In this document: positions 4,999 through 5,110 of the stretch, one piece after another
Layout: every line of letters begins with the position of its first letter
Numbering within the stretch: position 1 is the first letter of the stretch
Assembly (NCBI GenBank): GCA_003136475.1
Contig: PLEQ01000397.1
Location: forward strand, 12,154 to 17,263
Direction of reading: 5' to 3'
Source: Deltaproteobacteria bacterium
GTDB lineage: Bacteria > Bdellovibrionota_B > Oligoflexia > Oligoflexales > Bog-1112
DNA length: 5,110 nt
Notes under the pieces: model-generated
Told to the model about the DNA's origin: nothing
The model's input: the letters and a program-made list of their open reading frames with translations, nothing else
Database searches by the model: none
Translations under genes and position numbers: made by a program

Positions 4999-5110
4999 CG
5001 AGAGATTGAGGAGATAGGGGGAGCGCAGTCCTCGAGGAGGCAAATACTTACGTCATTTCGAAACCTGCTATCTTAAAGAACTGAAACTTGCTGGTAAAAA
5101 TTTGTTTTTA

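Larger units (their letters stand above)
4789..5110. other. Intergenic region upstream of the operon, no gene seen
   Basis: About 320 bases with stops in all frames and no supported gene. It contains the possible operon promoter, an odd-centred palindrome AAACAG-G-CTGTTT (4887-4899), an 8-base inverted repeat CCTCTTAT/ATAAGAGG (4923-4930 and 4955-4962), repeats of AAACnnGCT (4887, 4941, 5061, 5084), a 10-base palindrome TCCTCGAGGA (5029-5038), and a hairpin with a T-run. It could hold operator sites controlling the operon, or the end of a neighbouring transcription unit. Confidence 0.5.

Overview
The window carries a compact, apparently complete biosynthetic operon for a ribosomally made, post-translationally modified peptide (RiPP), all on the minus strand. 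In transcription order it encodes an ABC exporter (about 4758 to 2962), two tandem 46-residue precursor peptides (2940 to 2800 and 2745 to 2605), a multinuclear non-haem iron oxidative enzyme of the MNIO/DUF692 family (2509 to 1595), and the MNIO partner protein (1598 to 849). The two precursors are too short for usual gene-calling cut-offs and are the most notable part of the window. Each has a nearly identical 17-residue leader, MVKQVSVERNELGI(V/I)ID, followed by seven consecutive four-residue blocks of the form (R/H)-R-C-(G/S). This places seven cysteines at exact four-residue spacing in an Arg- and His-rich core.

Layout: 1-830 (+) is the 3' part of a PAP2-family membrane phosphatase gene that enters from the left edge. 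It converges on the operon with only 18 bases between stop codons and is probably unrelated to it. 849-2955 (-) holds partner, MNIO and both precursors with their ribosome binding sites. 2962-4758 (-) is the transporter. 4789-5110 has no gene I can support. It holds a possible AT-rich promoter for the operon, a dyad, short direct repeats, and a plus-strand terminator-like hairpin.

How the genes may work together (inference): the partner recruits the shared leader, the MNIO oxidises cysteines in the repeated Cys-Gly core, and the ABC protein exports the product. No dedicated leader peptidase is visible. The exporter has no N-terminal C39 peptidase domain, and the precursors have no Sec signal. 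MNIO products characterised so far (methanobactin, the TglHI product, bufferins, ChrHI and ApyHI products) come from precursors that, to my knowledge, do not look like this tetrad repeat, so the product class may be new. A Cys/His-rich core suggests metal (for example copper) binding, and the high positive charge also allows nucleic-acid binding or antimicrobial action. Neither is shown by the sequence.

Organism: bacterial, with clear Shine-Dalgarno sites. A Gram-negative proteobacterium-like lineage (perhaps Bdellovibrionota/Oligoflexia) is a weak guess from protein style and moderate base composition only.
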